Source: Acetobacter aceti NBRC 14818
GTDB taxonomy: Bacteria; Pseudomonadota; Alphaproteobacteria; Acetobacterales; Acetobacteraceae
DNA: 64,000 nucleotides
NCBI RefSeq assembly: GCF_000193495.2
Contig: NZ_AP023410.1
Span: 496,001 to 560,000 of the forward strand
Direction of reading: 5' to 3'
Made by a program: the position numbers and the translations under genes. Positions 32,834 through 41,902 of the stretch are shown here, piece by piece; position 1 is the stretch's first letter; every line of letters begins with the position of its first letter. The notes under the pieces are model-generated. The model was given only the letters and a program-made list of their open reading frames with translations, was not told the origin of the DNA and ran no database searches.

Positions 32834-33874
32834 ATGACTCCGACTTCAAATTCCCTGCCGTTTCCCGGCTGGACAACCACGTCGCATGATATGGCTGGCG
32901 CCATTGGGGGAACGCCGCTTATCAGGCTGACACGCGCTTCTGAAGCAACCGGGTGTGATATTTTCGGCAAGGCCGAGTTCATGAATCCGGGCGGATCGGT
33001 CAAGGATCGCGCTGCTCTGGCAATCATAACGGACGCAGAGAAACGTGGTGTGCTGAAGGCTGGCGGAACGATTGTCGAAGGCACTGCTGGCAACACCGGT
33101 ATCGGCCTGACGCTTGTCGCCAATGCGCGTGGCTACAAAAGCATTATCGTCATGCCGGAAACCCAGAGTCAGGAGAAAATTGATTTTCTCCGCATGATCG
33201 GCGCTGATCTTCGCCTTGTGCCCGCAAAACCCTATCGGGATGAAGGCAATTACGTCCACGTATCGCGCCGTATTGCTGAAGAGAACGGTTTCGTCTGGGC
33301 CAACCAGTTCGACAACCTCGCCAACCGGGAAGGCCATCGCCACACGACTGCCCCCGAAATCTGGGAGCAGCTTGATGGCCGTGTAGATGCCTTCACCTGT
33401 GCCTGCGGAACGGGTGGAACACTGGCTGGCACGGCATTCGGTCTGGATGACTGCGCAAAAAAGTCAGGCGCGAAACGTCCGCAGATCGTTCTGGCCGATC
33501 CTGAAGGTTCTGGCCTGTATGGCTGGGTAAAGTCGAACGATCTTTCGGTCAGCGGCTCTTCCATCACCGAAGGCATCGGCCAGTCGCGTGTCACTGCCAA
33601 TCTGGAAGGTGCCCCGATTGATGATGCGGAACGTATTCCTGACCCGGAAGCACTTGAGCAGATTTATAGCCTGCTCATCCATGAAGGCCTTTCTGTCGGC
33701 GGTTCTTCGGGTATCAACGTCGCTTCCGCCATTCGTGTCGCGCGTCGTCTCGGCCCGGGGCATCGTATCGTGACCATTCTCTGCGACGGTGGCGCACGCT
33801 ATCAGTCCAAGCTGTTCAACCCGGAATTCCTGCGGGCCAAAAACCTGCCTGTTCCTTTCTGGCTCGACAAATAA
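32834..33874 (+). CDS. Cysteine synthase A-like PLP enzyme
   Basis: 346 residues. The PLP lysine lies in EFMNPGGSVKDRAAL, and the phosphate-cradle loop reads EGTAGNTGIGLTL, a variant of the TSGNTG of classical CysK. GTGGTLAGTAFGLDD and SSGINVASAIRVARRLGPGH complete the fold. It should make cysteine (or a related thio-amino acid) from O-acetylserine and sulfide. AAAGG precedes the start. A terminator hairpin follows at 33885. Confidence 0.86.
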   Translation: MTPTSNSLPFPGWTTTSHDMAGAIGGTPLIRLTRASEATGCDIFGKAEFMNPGGSVKDRAALAIITDAEKRGVLKAGGTIVEGTAGNTGIGLTLVANARGYKSIIVMPETQSQEKIDFLRMIGADLRLVPAKPYRDEGNYVHVSRRIAEENGFVWANQFDNLANREGHRHTTAPEIWEQLDGRVDAFTCACGTGGTLAGTAFGLDDCAKKSGAKRPQIVLADPEGSGLYGWVKSNDLSVSGSSITEGIGQSRVTANLEGAPIDDAERIPDPEALEQIYSLLIHEGLSVGGSSGINVASAIRVARRLGPGHRIVTILCDGGARYQSKLFNPEFLRAKNLPVPFWLDK

Positions 33875-33884
33875 ATATGCCGAT

Positions 33885-33920
33885 ATTCTCCACGGGCTTT
33901 CCATAAGCGCCGTGGAGAAT
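33885..33920. terminator. Terminator after the cysteine synthase gene
   Basis: ATTCTCCACGG (33885-33895) pairs perfectly with CCGTGGAGAAT (33910-33920), forming an 11-bp stem with a 14-base loop. It lies between the convergent cysteine synthase and DUF2167 genes and may stop both. The T-run is poor. Confidence 0.6.
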
Positions 33921-33927
33921 AATTGAA

Positions 33928-34782
33928 TTATAGCGACTTTTTATTTCGTCTGCGTTTTAACCAGGAGAGCACCGCCACAACCAGCATACAGCCCGCCGTC
34001 TTCTGCCATGATGGAAAAACGATCTCATGAGGAAATGACGCGCGGCGATCATGCGCTGGATCAAAATCGGTATAATTATGCCCGGTTAGATAACTAAAAC
34101 GCTGACTGATTGGGTTTATAATGGGATAAATGGCGTCTAACGGACGAGTTATTCCCACAAAATTAAACGAAATAATTCCACTGCGTCCCATAAAATAGCG
34201 ACTGAATAAAACGCCTTCCCTATCCAGTCCTTCGATCGTCCAGTCTGTTGCATATTCCGCAGAATGAGTAGCGGTATCGCAACGAGGCGAAAGCAGCAGG
34301 TTTTTCAGATAAAGAGCAGGAAGTCCGGTTTTCTGGCGAATTTTGTTCTGTGCAGTTACTGTTTTTTTGATTGAACGAATAACCTGCTGGTCAGAAAGAT
34401 TTTTGAATCTGCTCTCATCGACAAATCCGAGGTCATTCCAGCGAATGACAACCATCCAGTCAGGATCCATATAAAAATTCTGAGGAATGATCATTCCCAT
34501 GATGGAAACGTCATGAGCATTACCCACAGATTCCAGAAACGCTCTGGTCTGTTCCGCCGGGACAAATCGTGTACCTTCCGGCACTTCGAGCAAACCTTGA
34601 CCTGCTATCGGAACAAGTGATGAACTGGGCTGGGTGCTTGCTTCGGCGTCTTTCAGGGCAGCCACAAGCCGTTTCAGTCGCCCCTCAATATTCTCTATAT
34701 CACGGGAACGGGCCGCTCCAGACAGGAGCGGTATCAGCAACGCCAACGCTATCCAGCGACAGGCTGAAAAACCGAACAGCAA
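33928..34782 (-). CDS. DUF2167 domain membrane-anchored protein
   Basis: 284 residues. A signal-like N-terminus (CRWIALALLIPLLSGAARS) precedes a soluble domain with IMGMIIPQNFYMDPDWMVVI and RWNDLGFVDESRF, the DUF2167 pattern, and a C-terminal membrane helix (CMLVVAVLSWL) followed by a positive tail. Function is unknown. Codon and base use are more AT-rich than both neighbours, so acquisition by transfer is possible. Confidence 0.72.
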   Translation of the reverse strand: MLFGFSACRWIALALLIPLLSGAARSRDIENIEGRLKRLVAALKDAEASTQPSSSLVPIAGQGLLEVPEGTRFVPAEQTRAFLESVGNAHDVSIMGMIIPQNFYMDPDWMVVIRWNDLGFVDESRFKNLSDQQVIRSIKKTVTAQNKIRQKTGLPALYLKNLLLSPRCDTATHSAEYATDWTIEGLDREGVLFSRYFMGRSGIISFNFVGITRPLDAIYPIINPISQRFSYLTGHNYTDFDPAHDRRASFPHEIVFPSWQKTAGCMLVVAVLSWLKRRRNKKSL

Positions 34783-34891
34783 GTGACATCACCCTCGAAG
34801 ACCATGCGAGGAGATATCTTTTCTGCATAAGAATTAAAGAAAGGATATACATCAGGAGATATATACCCTCTCAGTTAAAGTAACCGCGCTA

Positions 34892-36082
34892 TCAGGCAGA
34901 AAATTCAGCTCTTACTTCCGCTTCAGCCCAGTCCAGCCACGGAAGAAGCGCCTCGATATCCGAGGTTTCCACCGTCGCCCCACCCCAGATACGCAGACCC
35001 GGCGGCGCGTCACGATAGCTGGCGATGTCGTAGGCGACGCCTTCCTTGGCAAGCAGGCCGGCAATCTTCTTCGCCGCCTTTGTCTGCGTTTCCGCGTCAA
35101 GCGCCACAAACCACGGAGCAACAATGCGCAGGCAGATCGCTGTGTTCGAACGGATGTTCGGCTCAACAGCAAGGAACTGCGCCCAGTTAGACGTTGCTTC
35201 CCATTTTTCAATGGCAGCAAGGTTGGCGCGGCTCCGGGCGATGAGTCCTTTCAAGCCACCGGCTCCTTCAGCCCACTTCAGGCCATCCAGAGCATCTTCA
35301 ACACACAGCATGGAAGGCGTGTTGATCGTGTCACCACGGAAGATGCCCTCAATCAGTTTGCCTTTTGAGGTCAGACGGAAAATCTTGGGCAGTGGACGCG
35401 GAGCCGGACCGGCTTCAAGTCGAGCGACCGCACGCGGCGAAAGGGCCAGCATACCGTGAGCCGCTTCGCCACCCAGCACTTTCTGCCATGACCACGTCAC
35501 GACATCGAGCTTCTCCCACGGCAGTTCCATGGCGAAAGCGGCCGAGGTCGCATCGCAAATCACCAGACCGTCATGGTCAGCCGGAATAGCCTCACCATCA
35601 GGGAATTTCACACCCGATGTCGTTCCGTTCCATGCCAGGACCACATCCCGCGACCAGTCCACGGCCTTCAGGTCTGGCAGTTCGCCATATTCAGCCTTCA
35701 ACACACGCGCATCGAGTTCCAATTGCGCGGTGATGTCATTCGCCCATGTTGCCGAAAAGCTCTCGAACGCGAGGACGTCCACGGGCCGCGTGCCCAACAG
35801 CGACCAAAGCGCCATCTCGACAGCACCCGTGTCTGAACCCGGAACGATCCCGAGCCGCCAGCCTTCCGGTATACCAAGAATAGCTGCCGAACGATCAATG
35901 ACCTCGCCAAGACGTGCCCGGCCTTCCGGAGCACGGTGGGAGCGACCAAGGAGAGCACCTGAAAGCCCCTCCAGCGACCAGCCTGGTCGTTTGGCGCACG
36001 GACCTGAGGAAAATGCCGGGTTGGCGGGGCGTGTCTGAGGCTTGCCCTGCAGGGTGGACGCGGGCGCTGCTGTAACAGTCAT
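34892..36082 (-). CDS. serC: Phosphoserine aminotransferase (SerC)
   Basis: 396 residues of the type found in archaea and alphaproteobacteria. PLP-binding lysine in [16 protein letters not shown]-terminal [17 protein letters not shown], and C-terminal [17 protein letters not shown] are family hallmarks. It transaminates 3-phosphohydroxypyruvate with glutamate, the second step of serine biosynthesis. A tRNA-Leu lies just upstream. No serA or serB is visible in this window. Confidence 0.92.
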   Translation of the reverse strand: MTVTAAPASTLQGKPQTRPANPAFSSGPCAKRPGWSLEGLSGALLGRSHRAPEGRARLGEVIDRSAAILGIPEGWRLGIVPGSDTGAVEMALWSLLGTRPVDVLAFESFSATWANDITAQLELDARVLKAEYGELPDLKAVDWSRDVVLAWNGTTSGVKFPDGEAIPADHDGLVICDATSAAFAMELPWEKLDVVTWSWQKVLGGEAAHGMLALSPRAVARLEAGPAPRPLPKIFRLTSKGKLIEGIFRGDTINTPSMLCVEDALDGLKWAEGAGGLKGLIARSRANLAAIEKWEATSNWAQFLAVEPNIRSNTAICLRIVAPWFVALDAETQTKAAKKIAGLLAKEGVAYDIASYRDAPPGLRIWGGATVETSDIEALLPWLDWAEAEVRAEFSA

Positions 36083-36099
36083 GAATCATCCGGAATGTC

Positions 36100-36184
36100 T
36101 GGTGCGAGAGGGGGGACTCGAACCCCCATGCCTAAAAGGCGGTCGATTTTGAGTCGACTGCGTCTACCATTCCGCCACTCTCGC
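36100..36184 (-). tRNA. tRNA-Leu (CAA)
   Basis: 85-nt class II tRNA with a long variable arm (CCGCCTTTTAGGCAT). Acceptor GCGAGAG/CTCTCGC, anticodon stem GTCGA/TCGAC with loop CTCAAAA (anticodon CAA), T-loop GTTCGAGTC. CCA is encoded (complement of 36100-36102). Confidence 0.95.
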
Positions 36185-36236
36185 GACTGCCTGCTCTGTA
36201 TCAGCATCCGATCGTTCAGAAAAGATGCCAATCCGC

Positions 36237-36884
36237 TCAGGCTGCGTAATCATCCATAAGCGGCACCCCACTGAGGCGCGCCATCGTCTGACGATAGCGT
36301 TCCACTTCCGGCGGATAGATCACGCCCTTGATCACGGACAGGCTGTGCAGCGCGGCAAAGAGGTGAATGTCATCCATGGAGAGCACGCCGTTTACAGCGG
36401 CTTCGGAGCGAATCAACGGGGCGAGCACATGGAGCTGGGAATTGAGTGCTGCAAGGAAATCAGTGCCATCTTCCAGCAGAAGGCAAAACTGCCCGGCTGA
36501 AGGCTCTTTCTTTTTTACGAAATAGGCGCGTGCTGCTGTGGTGGCGAATTCCGGCAGCGGTGCACAGGCCACACGCGGCAGCATCAGCTTGTATAGCGGC
36601 TTCGAGATGCTCGAAATCCAGTCTGCGATGGCCGGATTTGGCTCACCGGCCAGCACTTTTTCACCCATTCCATCAATGTGAGCGATGATATCCAGACTTT
36701 CGCCCATGAAGCGTCCATCCTCGTCAAGAATGGGCAGCATTTTCTGACCGATCATATCGATTGGACCGGCTTCATCGTTATTCAGCAGATATTTGATTTC
36801 GACCGGAATGTTCTTGAAACCGAAGATCATGCGCGCTTTCACGCAAAACGGGCAGTGCTCGTAAACATAAAGGGTGCGGGTCAC
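36237..36884 (-). CDS. grxB: Glutaredoxin 2 family protein (GrxB)
   Basis: 215 residues starting at GTG, with GGAG 6 bases before it. The N-terminal thioredoxin domain has the CPFC active site (YEHCPFCVKARMIFG) and KMLPILDEDG, with the cis-proline. The C-terminal domain is all-helical and GST-like. Grx2 proteins reduce glutathione mixed disulfides. The start lies 11 bases after the argC stop, so the two are co-transcribed. Confidence 0.9.
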   Translation of the reverse strand: MTRTLYVYEHCPFCVKARMIFGFKNIPVEIKYLLNNDEAGPIDMIGQKMLPILDEDGRFMGESLDIIAHIDGMGEKVLAGEPNPAIADWISSISKPLYKLMLPRVACAPLPEFATTAARAYFVKKKEPSAGQFCLLLEDGTDFLAALNSQLHVLAPLIRSEAAVNGVLSMDDIHLFAALHSLSVIKGVIYPPEVERYRQTMARLSGVPLMDDYAA

Positions 36885-36895
36885 AGTCAGTCTCC

Positions 36896-37825
36896 TCAGG
36901 TCGGGGAAATGCCAAGCATGAGGGCGATGTTCTGGATTGCCGCTCCTGAAGCGCCTTTTCCCAGATTATCCAGCCGCGCCGTCAGCACGACATGCCGCCC
37001 CTCGGCATCAGCATGAACCCGCAGTTCCATTCCATCGCTTCCCGCCAATGTGTCCGCAACCAGTGTGTTTTCTGGTGAGGCGACAGTGACGAAGGAAGAC
37101 GCAGCATAACGCTCTTCCAGAATACGACGCAGATCCGAGGCTGTGGTTCCCTTCACCAGCAGATCCATGTGCACCGGGATCGACACAATCATGCCCCGAG
37201 GGAAATGTCCGACCGAAGGGACAAAAATCGGACGACGCTCCAGAAGAGCATGCTGACGCATTTCCGGTAGATGCTTGTGGGCAAGGCTCAGCCCGTAGAG
37301 CAGAAAGACCGGCCCCCCTGCCCGTTCCTGCTCCTCGATCATGTTTCTGCCGCCACCTGTGTAGCCGCTCACGGCATTGATGGTGACGGGAAAGTCCGGC
37401 CGCATCACGCCTGCGTCAATCAACGGGCGCAGCAGGGCGATGGCTCCCGTGGGATAGCAGCCCGGATTGGCGACACGGTCAGCCCGCATGATGGCTTCAG
37501 GCTGATCGGCAGTCAGTTCCGGGAAGCCATACACCCAGCCCGGAGCCGTTCTGAAGGCCGTGCTGGCATCCAGTATCTTCGGCGCACGTTTTCCTTGTGC
37601 ACTGAACTGTCCGATCATCTCCACAGCTTCCCGTGACGCATCATCGGGGAGACAGAGAACAACCAGATCAGCAGCTTGCATGGCTTCGGCGCGCGCCTGC
37701 GGATCCTTGCGGCGAGCGGGATCGATGGAATGAATTTTTACTGGCAGGGAAAGAAGGCGCTCACGGATTTCGAGCCCGGTCGTGCCTGCCTCGCCATCAA
37801 TAAAAACAACCGGTTCGGACACCAT
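36896..37825 (-). CDS. argC: N-acetyl-gamma-glutamyl-phosphate reductase, short type (ArgC)
   Basis: 309 residues, the shorter type 2 ArgC. NAD(P)-binding VFIDGEAGTTGLEI starts the protein. The catalytic cysteine is in VANPGCYPTGAIALLRPL, and GVPSVGHFPRGMI-type residues follow. It reduces N-acetylglutamyl-5-phosphate to the semialdehyde, the third step of arginine biosynthesis. GAGGAAAA is the ribosome-binding site. Its downstream neighbour is grxB. Confidence 0.93.
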   Translation of the reverse strand: MVSEPVVFIDGEAGTTGLEIRERLLSLPVKIHSIDPARRKDPQARAEAMQAADLVVLCLPDDASREAVEMIGQFSAQGKRAPKILDASTAFRTAPGWVYGFPELTADQPEAIMRADRVANPGCYPTGAIALLRPLIDAGVMRPDFPVTINAVSGYTGGGRNMIEEQERAGGPVFLLYGLSLAHKHLPEMRQHALLERRPIFVPSVGHFPRGMIVSIPVHMDLLVKGTTASDLRRILEERYAASSFVTVASPENTLVADTLAGSDGMELRVHADAEGRHVVLTARLDNLGKGASGAAIQNIALMLGISPT

Positions 37826-38080
37826 GCTCTGTTTTCCTCATCATCTTCCGCACGTGATATAACCGCTCAAGGAGCGATAACGCCAGCGCGACGATAATTG
37901 TGGCTGCCTGCCCCTGCTCCATCATTAAATTCCACCGCAAACACCCACCTCCAATTACGGGCGGGAGAAGCTTGCAGGCATCAAAGGCCTGAACGTCGAG
38001 CCATTGATCGCAGGTCACGGCTGTCTGAATCGAGCCCCTCTGGCCAAAAAGCGTGACCTGTCTTATTGTCGTCGAAATCT

Positions 38081-39253
38081 ATGGATAGTCACGCACCCGA
38101 GAGTTCTTCCGCTGCGCAGAAAATCACGCCTGCACAGCCTGAATGGACTATTTCCACCAGCGGGCAGACGCCTGAGCTCCATATTTCAGGCAACTGGACG
38201 ATTGACGAGCATGTTCCGCTGGCATTCTCCAGTGATGCTCTCTCTGCCAACAATCAGGCGGGTTCGCTGACTGTCGATGCCAGTAAGCTCGGCCAGTGGG
38301 ACTCTTCCCTCGTTTCCTTTCTCTGGAGCGCAAAACAGGTTGCCGCCAAGAAGGGGCTGAGCCTCGACATCAGTGACCTTCCCGAAGGGGTGCAGAGCCT
38401 TTCTTCCCTTCTGCCGGAAACACCCCAGGCTCCAACGCCTCTTCACGATAAAATTCATAACCCATTCACGTTGAGTGGCGCATTTACCCTATCCACTCTG
38501 AATGAAGTCGGCGCCCTGACGCTACTCGGACTGGACACGGCTCAGGTTTCGACAAAAGCCCTGAGCGGACACGGCGGCATGCGGCTGCGCGATCTGCTGG
38601 CAAACATTTTCGATGCGGGTCCGTCTGCGCTGCTTATCGTCAGCGTTGTCAATTTTCTGATCGGCGCGATCCTTGCTTTTGTTGGCGCCGTGCAGCTCCA
38701 GAAATTTTCTGCTGACATCTACGTGGCCAACCTTGTCGGTATTGCCTGCGTCCGCGAACTGTCGGCCGTCATGACGGCAATCATCATGGCGGGCCGTACG
38801 GGTGGTGCGTATGCAGCGCGTATCGCCACCATGCAGGGTAACGAGGAAATCGACGCCCTTCAGGTTTTTGGCATCCCCATCTCCAGCTATATTCTGGTTC
38901 CGGCCGTCGTTTCCCTCATGGTAATGATGCCGCTGCTCTATCTTTATGGCTGCGTGATGAGCATCTTTGGCGGTTATGTGGTTTCGGTTGGGATGCTGCC
39001 CGATATCACTGGCGCAGGGTACATGCATCAGACTTTTGGCGCTGTCTCCATGAGCCAGTTTGAGTTTGGCTTTGCAAAATCAATTGTCTTTGCAATCATG
39101 ATTGGCCTCGTCTCCTGCCGGATCGGCCTGAAAGCCGGCCGTAGCGCTGCCGATGTCGGAACAGCGGCCACCTCAGCCGTGGTGGTCGGCATTGTGGGCG
39201 TCATCACGCTGGACGCGATCTTTGCCGTCATAGCCAATGCTCTTGGAATCTGA
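38081..39253 (+). CDS. MlaE-type permease with N-terminal STAS domain
   Basis: About 390 residues. Residues 20-115 form a STAS-like domain (ELHISGNWTIDEHVP, GQWDSSLVSFLWSAKQVAAK). The MlaE core follows, with FVGAVQLQKFSADIYVANLV, ACVRELSAVMTAIIMAGRTG and the canonical ATPase-contact segment ATMQGNEEIDALQVFG. A TTG at 38066 would add five residues; the ATG is preferred. It should form the membrane part of the transporter with the next two genes. A promoter lies within the 240 bases to argC. Confidence 0.88.
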   Translation: MDSHAPESSSAAQKITPAQPEWTISTSGQTPELHISGNWTIDEHVPLAFSSDALSANNQAGSLTVDASKLGQWDSSLVSFLWSAKQVAAKKGLSLDISDLPEGVQSLSSLLPETPQAPTPLHDKIHNPFTLSGAFTLSTLNEVGALTLLGLDTAQVSTKALSGHGGMRLRDLLANIFDAGPSALLIVSVVNFLIGAILAFVGAVQLQKFSADIYVANLVGIACVRELSAVMTAIIMAGRTGGAYAARIATMQGNEEIDALQVFGIPISSYILVPAVVSLMVMMPLLYLYGCVMSIFGGYVVSVGMLPDITGAGYMHQTFGAVSMSQFEFGFAKSIVFAIMIGLVSCRIGLKAGRSAADVGTAATSAVVVGIVGVITLDAIFAVIANALGI

Positions 39254-39255
39254 CG

Positions 39256-40104
39256 ATGCAGAGCAACGCCGACCTTCCCCAGCACACAACGGCATCCCAG
39301 CAGGGCGAGGTCCTGTTGTCGCTGCGTGACATCACCATTGGCTATGGCCCCAAGGTCATTCAGAAAAACATCACGATGGATGTGAAACGTGGCTCCATCT
39401 TTGCCGTTATGGGCGGTTCGGGGTGTGGTAAAAGCACCATTCTTCGCAGCATGATCGGACTTCTGCGTCCTCAGGCTGGTCGCTACACGGTCGACGGAGA
39501 TGATTACTGGGCTGGCCCTGATTCCCACAGAACGGCTTTGAATCGCCGTTTTGGCGTGCTGTTTCAGAGTGGCGCGTTGTGGTCATCCATGACCGTCGGT
39601 GAAAACGTCGCCCTGCCACTTGAGATGTTTACCCGGCTCGACAAGGACATGATCCGCAACCTTGTCGAACTGAAGCTGGGTTTCGTTGGGCTTTCCCATG
39701 CCATCGACCTCTATCCTTCCGAGATTTCCGGAGGAATGAAAAAGCGGGCTGGACTGGCACGGGCAATTGCTCTTGATCCCGACATTCTGTTTTTCGATGA
39801 ACCATCAGCCGGACTTGACCCCATTACCTCGGCGCGGCTGGATGACCTCATTCTCAGTCTGCGTGAAGGTCTGGGCGCGACGATCGTCATCGTCAGTCAT
39901 GAGTTGCCCAGTCTGTTCGCCATCGCTGATGACGGCATTTTTCTCGATGCCCAGAGCAAAACCCCGATTGCCCATGGTTCTCCCCGTGATCTGAGAGATC
40001 ATTGTACCGACCCACAGGTTCATGCCTTCATGCACCGCGATGCCCGGGTCGATCCAGCGCCCGCTGAACCAGTCAGGAAAGGCACACCTCACAATGGCCA
40101 ATGA
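39256..40104 (+). CDS. MlaF-type ABC transporter ATP-binding protein
   Basis: 282 residues with complete motifs: Walker A GGSGCGKST (53-61), Q-loop VLFQSGALW, signature ISGGMKKRAGLARAI (157-171), Walker B ILFFDEPSAGLDP (177-189) and H-loop IVIVSHELPS. It energises the MlaE permease encoded 2 bases upstream. The mlaD gene starts inside its last codons. Contrast it with the ATPase-like protein of the other MCE operon (20025-20723), which lacks all of these residues. Confidence 0.93.
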   Translation: MQSNADLPQHTTASQQGEVLLSLRDITIGYGPKVIQKNITMDVKRGSIFAVMGGSGCGKSTILRSMIGLLRPQAGRYTVDGDDYWAGPDSHRTALNRRFGVLFQSGALWSSMTVGENVALPLEMFTRLDKDMIRNLVELKLGFVGLSHAIDLYPSEISGGMKKRAGLARAIALDPDILFFDEPSAGLDPITSARLDDLILSLREGLGATIVIVSHELPSLFAIADDGIFLDAQSKTPIAHGSPRDLRDHCTDPQVHAFMHRDARVDPAPAEPVRKGTPHNGQ

Positions 40105-41077
40105 TTCAGGCGCAGCCCGTCAAACGATTGTCGGTCTTTTCGTCACGGGGGGCATCGCGCTGAGTGTGCTGGCCTTCATCTTTTTCGGGAACACAAACTT
40201 CTTCTCAAGAAATACCCGGGCCGTCATTGTCTTTCAGGATTCAGTTGCCGGGCTGTCTGTCGGCGCACCTGTGACCTTCCGGGGGGTCCGCGTCGGTGCT
40301 GTCGACAAGATCACTCTTCGCTATAATCAGTCGACAAATGTTCCGTACATACCGGTGGAGATAAGTCTCGACCCGGGGCAGGTGCATGTCATTGACGACC
40401 CCACATCGTCTGGCCACATCAATCTTCCCGAAGTCATCGCGCACGGACTGCGGGCAGAGCAGAATCTTCAGAGTTTCGTAACCGGCACGGTCAGCATCAA
40501 TCTTGATTTCTTCCCTGGCTCCCCGGCGCCGTTTCACCCCGAGATATCCAGTCTCATAGAAATCCCCACGCATGTGTCGGCCATACAGAAGATGAAGGAA
40601 ACCCTGTCTGACCTTCCTCTGAAAGAGCTGGCGTCCAACGCCAATGATGCTGTGCTGTCCATTCGTGACGTTGCCGAAAAGCTCAACACCCAGTTTCCGG
40701 CGCTCGTGGCCAGTCTTGAGGAAAGCTCGAAGGACTCTCAGCAGACCCTGAAAGCTGCCACAGCGGCTATCAACGATCTGCATGGAAAGCTCAATGTTAC
40801 CCTTCTCGACATTGATCGGCTGATGCAGACAGGAAATACCCAGCTACGGGATCGTGGGGCTGACCTGCATGCAACATTGACAAGCGCCACAAGAACAGCC
40901 GATGAAGCCAGAAAAACGCTGGAAAATGTGGAAAGCATCATTTCTCCGCGTTCGGTCAACCGGGACAATCTGGACTCAGCCCTGCGCGACATTGCAACTG
41001 CTGCCGCGTCCCTGCGCGGATTTGCCAGCGATGTTGAACGAAATCCTCAGTTGCTCCTCATGGGACGGCGTCAATAA
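40094..41077 (+). CDS. MlaD/MCE family lipid-binding protein
   Basis: 327 residues from ATG 40094, overlapping the ATPase gene by 11 bases; an earlier in-frame start lies within that gene. An N-terminal anchor (QTIVGLFVTGGIALSVLAFIFFG) is followed by the MCE domain (RAVIVFQDSVAGLSVGAPV, FRGVRVGAVDKITL). A long helical tail of about 150 residues has repeated ASLRG- and heptad-type stretches. It should shuttle lipids across the periplasm together with the permease, ATPase and the lipoprotein that follows. Confidence 0.9.
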   Translation: MANDSGAARQTIVGLFVTGGIALSVLAFIFFGNTNFFSRNTRAVIVFQDSVAGLSVGAPVTFRGVRVGAVDKITLRYNQSTNVPYIPVEISLDPGQVHVIDDPTSSGHINLPEVIAHGLRAEQNLQSFVTGTVSINLDFFPGSPAPFHPEISSLIEIPTHVSAIQKMKETLSDLPLKELASNANDAVLSIRDVAEKLNTQFPALVASLEESSKDSQQTLKAATAAINDLHGKLNVTLLDIDRLMQTGNTQLRDRGADLHATLTSATRTADEARKTLENVESIISPRSVNRDNLDSALRDIATAAASLRGFASDVERNPQLLLMGRRQ

Positions 41078-41112
41078 ATCTGATGAAGATGATTGTACAT
41101 AAAGGGAAACCC

Positions 41113-41709
41113 ATGTCTGGCGCACGAACAAAACTGTCTCTCATGGCTGGTCTGGTTATCAGCGTGTCCCTGACGGGCTGCTCCAGCCCTCCCTTGCATC
41201 TTTATACGCTTGAAGGTCCGGCAACGACTGTTCCAGCAGTATCCGGTCCTCTTGCTTCAACAGCACCGGTTCTGGAAATCAGCAGGGTTTCCCTGCCGGA
41301 CTATCTCGACTCTCAGGATCTTCTGACCCGCGATGGAAGCGCGCTTCAGCGCAGCCCGAACGGACGCTGGGCTGAACGGCTTTCCAACGGGATTACAGAC
41401 CTGATCACGGTAAGGCTCAGCGCTGCACGTCCTGATATGTTTGTGACTGAACAGGCACCGACAGGCTCGCTTTCCATGTCTCGCCTACGGATTACGATTA
41501 CCCGTCTGGATATTCCCACATCCGGTCAGGCAACTCTGGATGCCAACTGGACCTATATTTCTGACGATGACCATGTTCCAACAAGAACGGATCGGACGCA
41601 TGTCACGTCTTCCATAACCGACAATGGCACTGACGAAAAAGTCGTCCAGACAACGAATGATCTTATCAATCAGTTGAGCAGGATGATTGCTTCTTCCTTG
41701 CCTCAGTAA
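41113..41709 (+). CDS. PqiC/ABC auxiliary lipoprotein (DUF330)
   Basis: 198 residues from ATG 41113, which has AAAGGGAAA upstream; starts at 41083 and 41089 are possible but weaker. The signal LSLMAGLVISVSLTGC carries a lipobox. The mature part (LHLYTLEGP, ISRVSLPDYLDSQDL, RWAERLSNGITDLITVRL) matches the PqiC-type outer-membrane lipoproteins of MCE operons. It probably contacts the MlaD tail at the outer membrane. A terminator hairpin follows. Confidence 0.85.
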   Translation: MSGARTKLSLMAGLVISVSLTGCSSPPLHLYTLEGPATTVPAVSGPLASTAPVLEISRVSLPDYLDSQDLLTRDGSALQRSPNGRWAERLSNGITDLITVRLSAARPDMFVTEQAPTGSLSMSRLRITITRLDIPTSGQATLDANWTYISDDDHVPTRTDRTHVTSSITDNGTDEKVVQTTNDLINQLSRMIASSLPQ

Positions 41710-41738
41710 ATACTTCCTTCGGAAAATTCTGAGGCTAA

Positions 41739-41780
41739 TGTCGTGAAAGTATTCCCCTTTGTTCCGGTTCTTTCACGACA
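41739..41780 (+). terminator. Inverted repeat after the second MCE operon
   Basis: TGTCGTGAAAG (41739-41749) pairs with CTTTCACGACA (41770-41780) around a 20-base loop. The 11-bp perfect arms could terminate the MCE transcript or act as an operator. Confidence 0.45.
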
Positions 41781-41833
41781 ACTAGTTTAAGCTGATCAGC
41801 AAAACTTTCAGATAAGTATCTTGTCCAATCAGT

Positions 41834-41856
41834 AAGTCGCCTTGTGCGACTTTTGT
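41834..41856 (+). terminator. Terminator hairpin
   Basis: AAGTCGC (41834-41840) and GCGACTT (41846-41852) form a stem with loop CTTGT, followed by TTGTT. It lies between the convergent MCE operon and the glycosyltransferase fusion gene. Confidence 0.6.
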
Positions 41857-41902
41857 TAAGGATAATTATAAAAGTCGTCCGATTATCCTGACTGATTTAC
41901 CA

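Noticed and set aside
32698..33123. Extended N-terminus of the rhodanese gene
   Set aside because: It overlaps the divergent cysteine synthase gene and its residues do not match the rhodanese fold.
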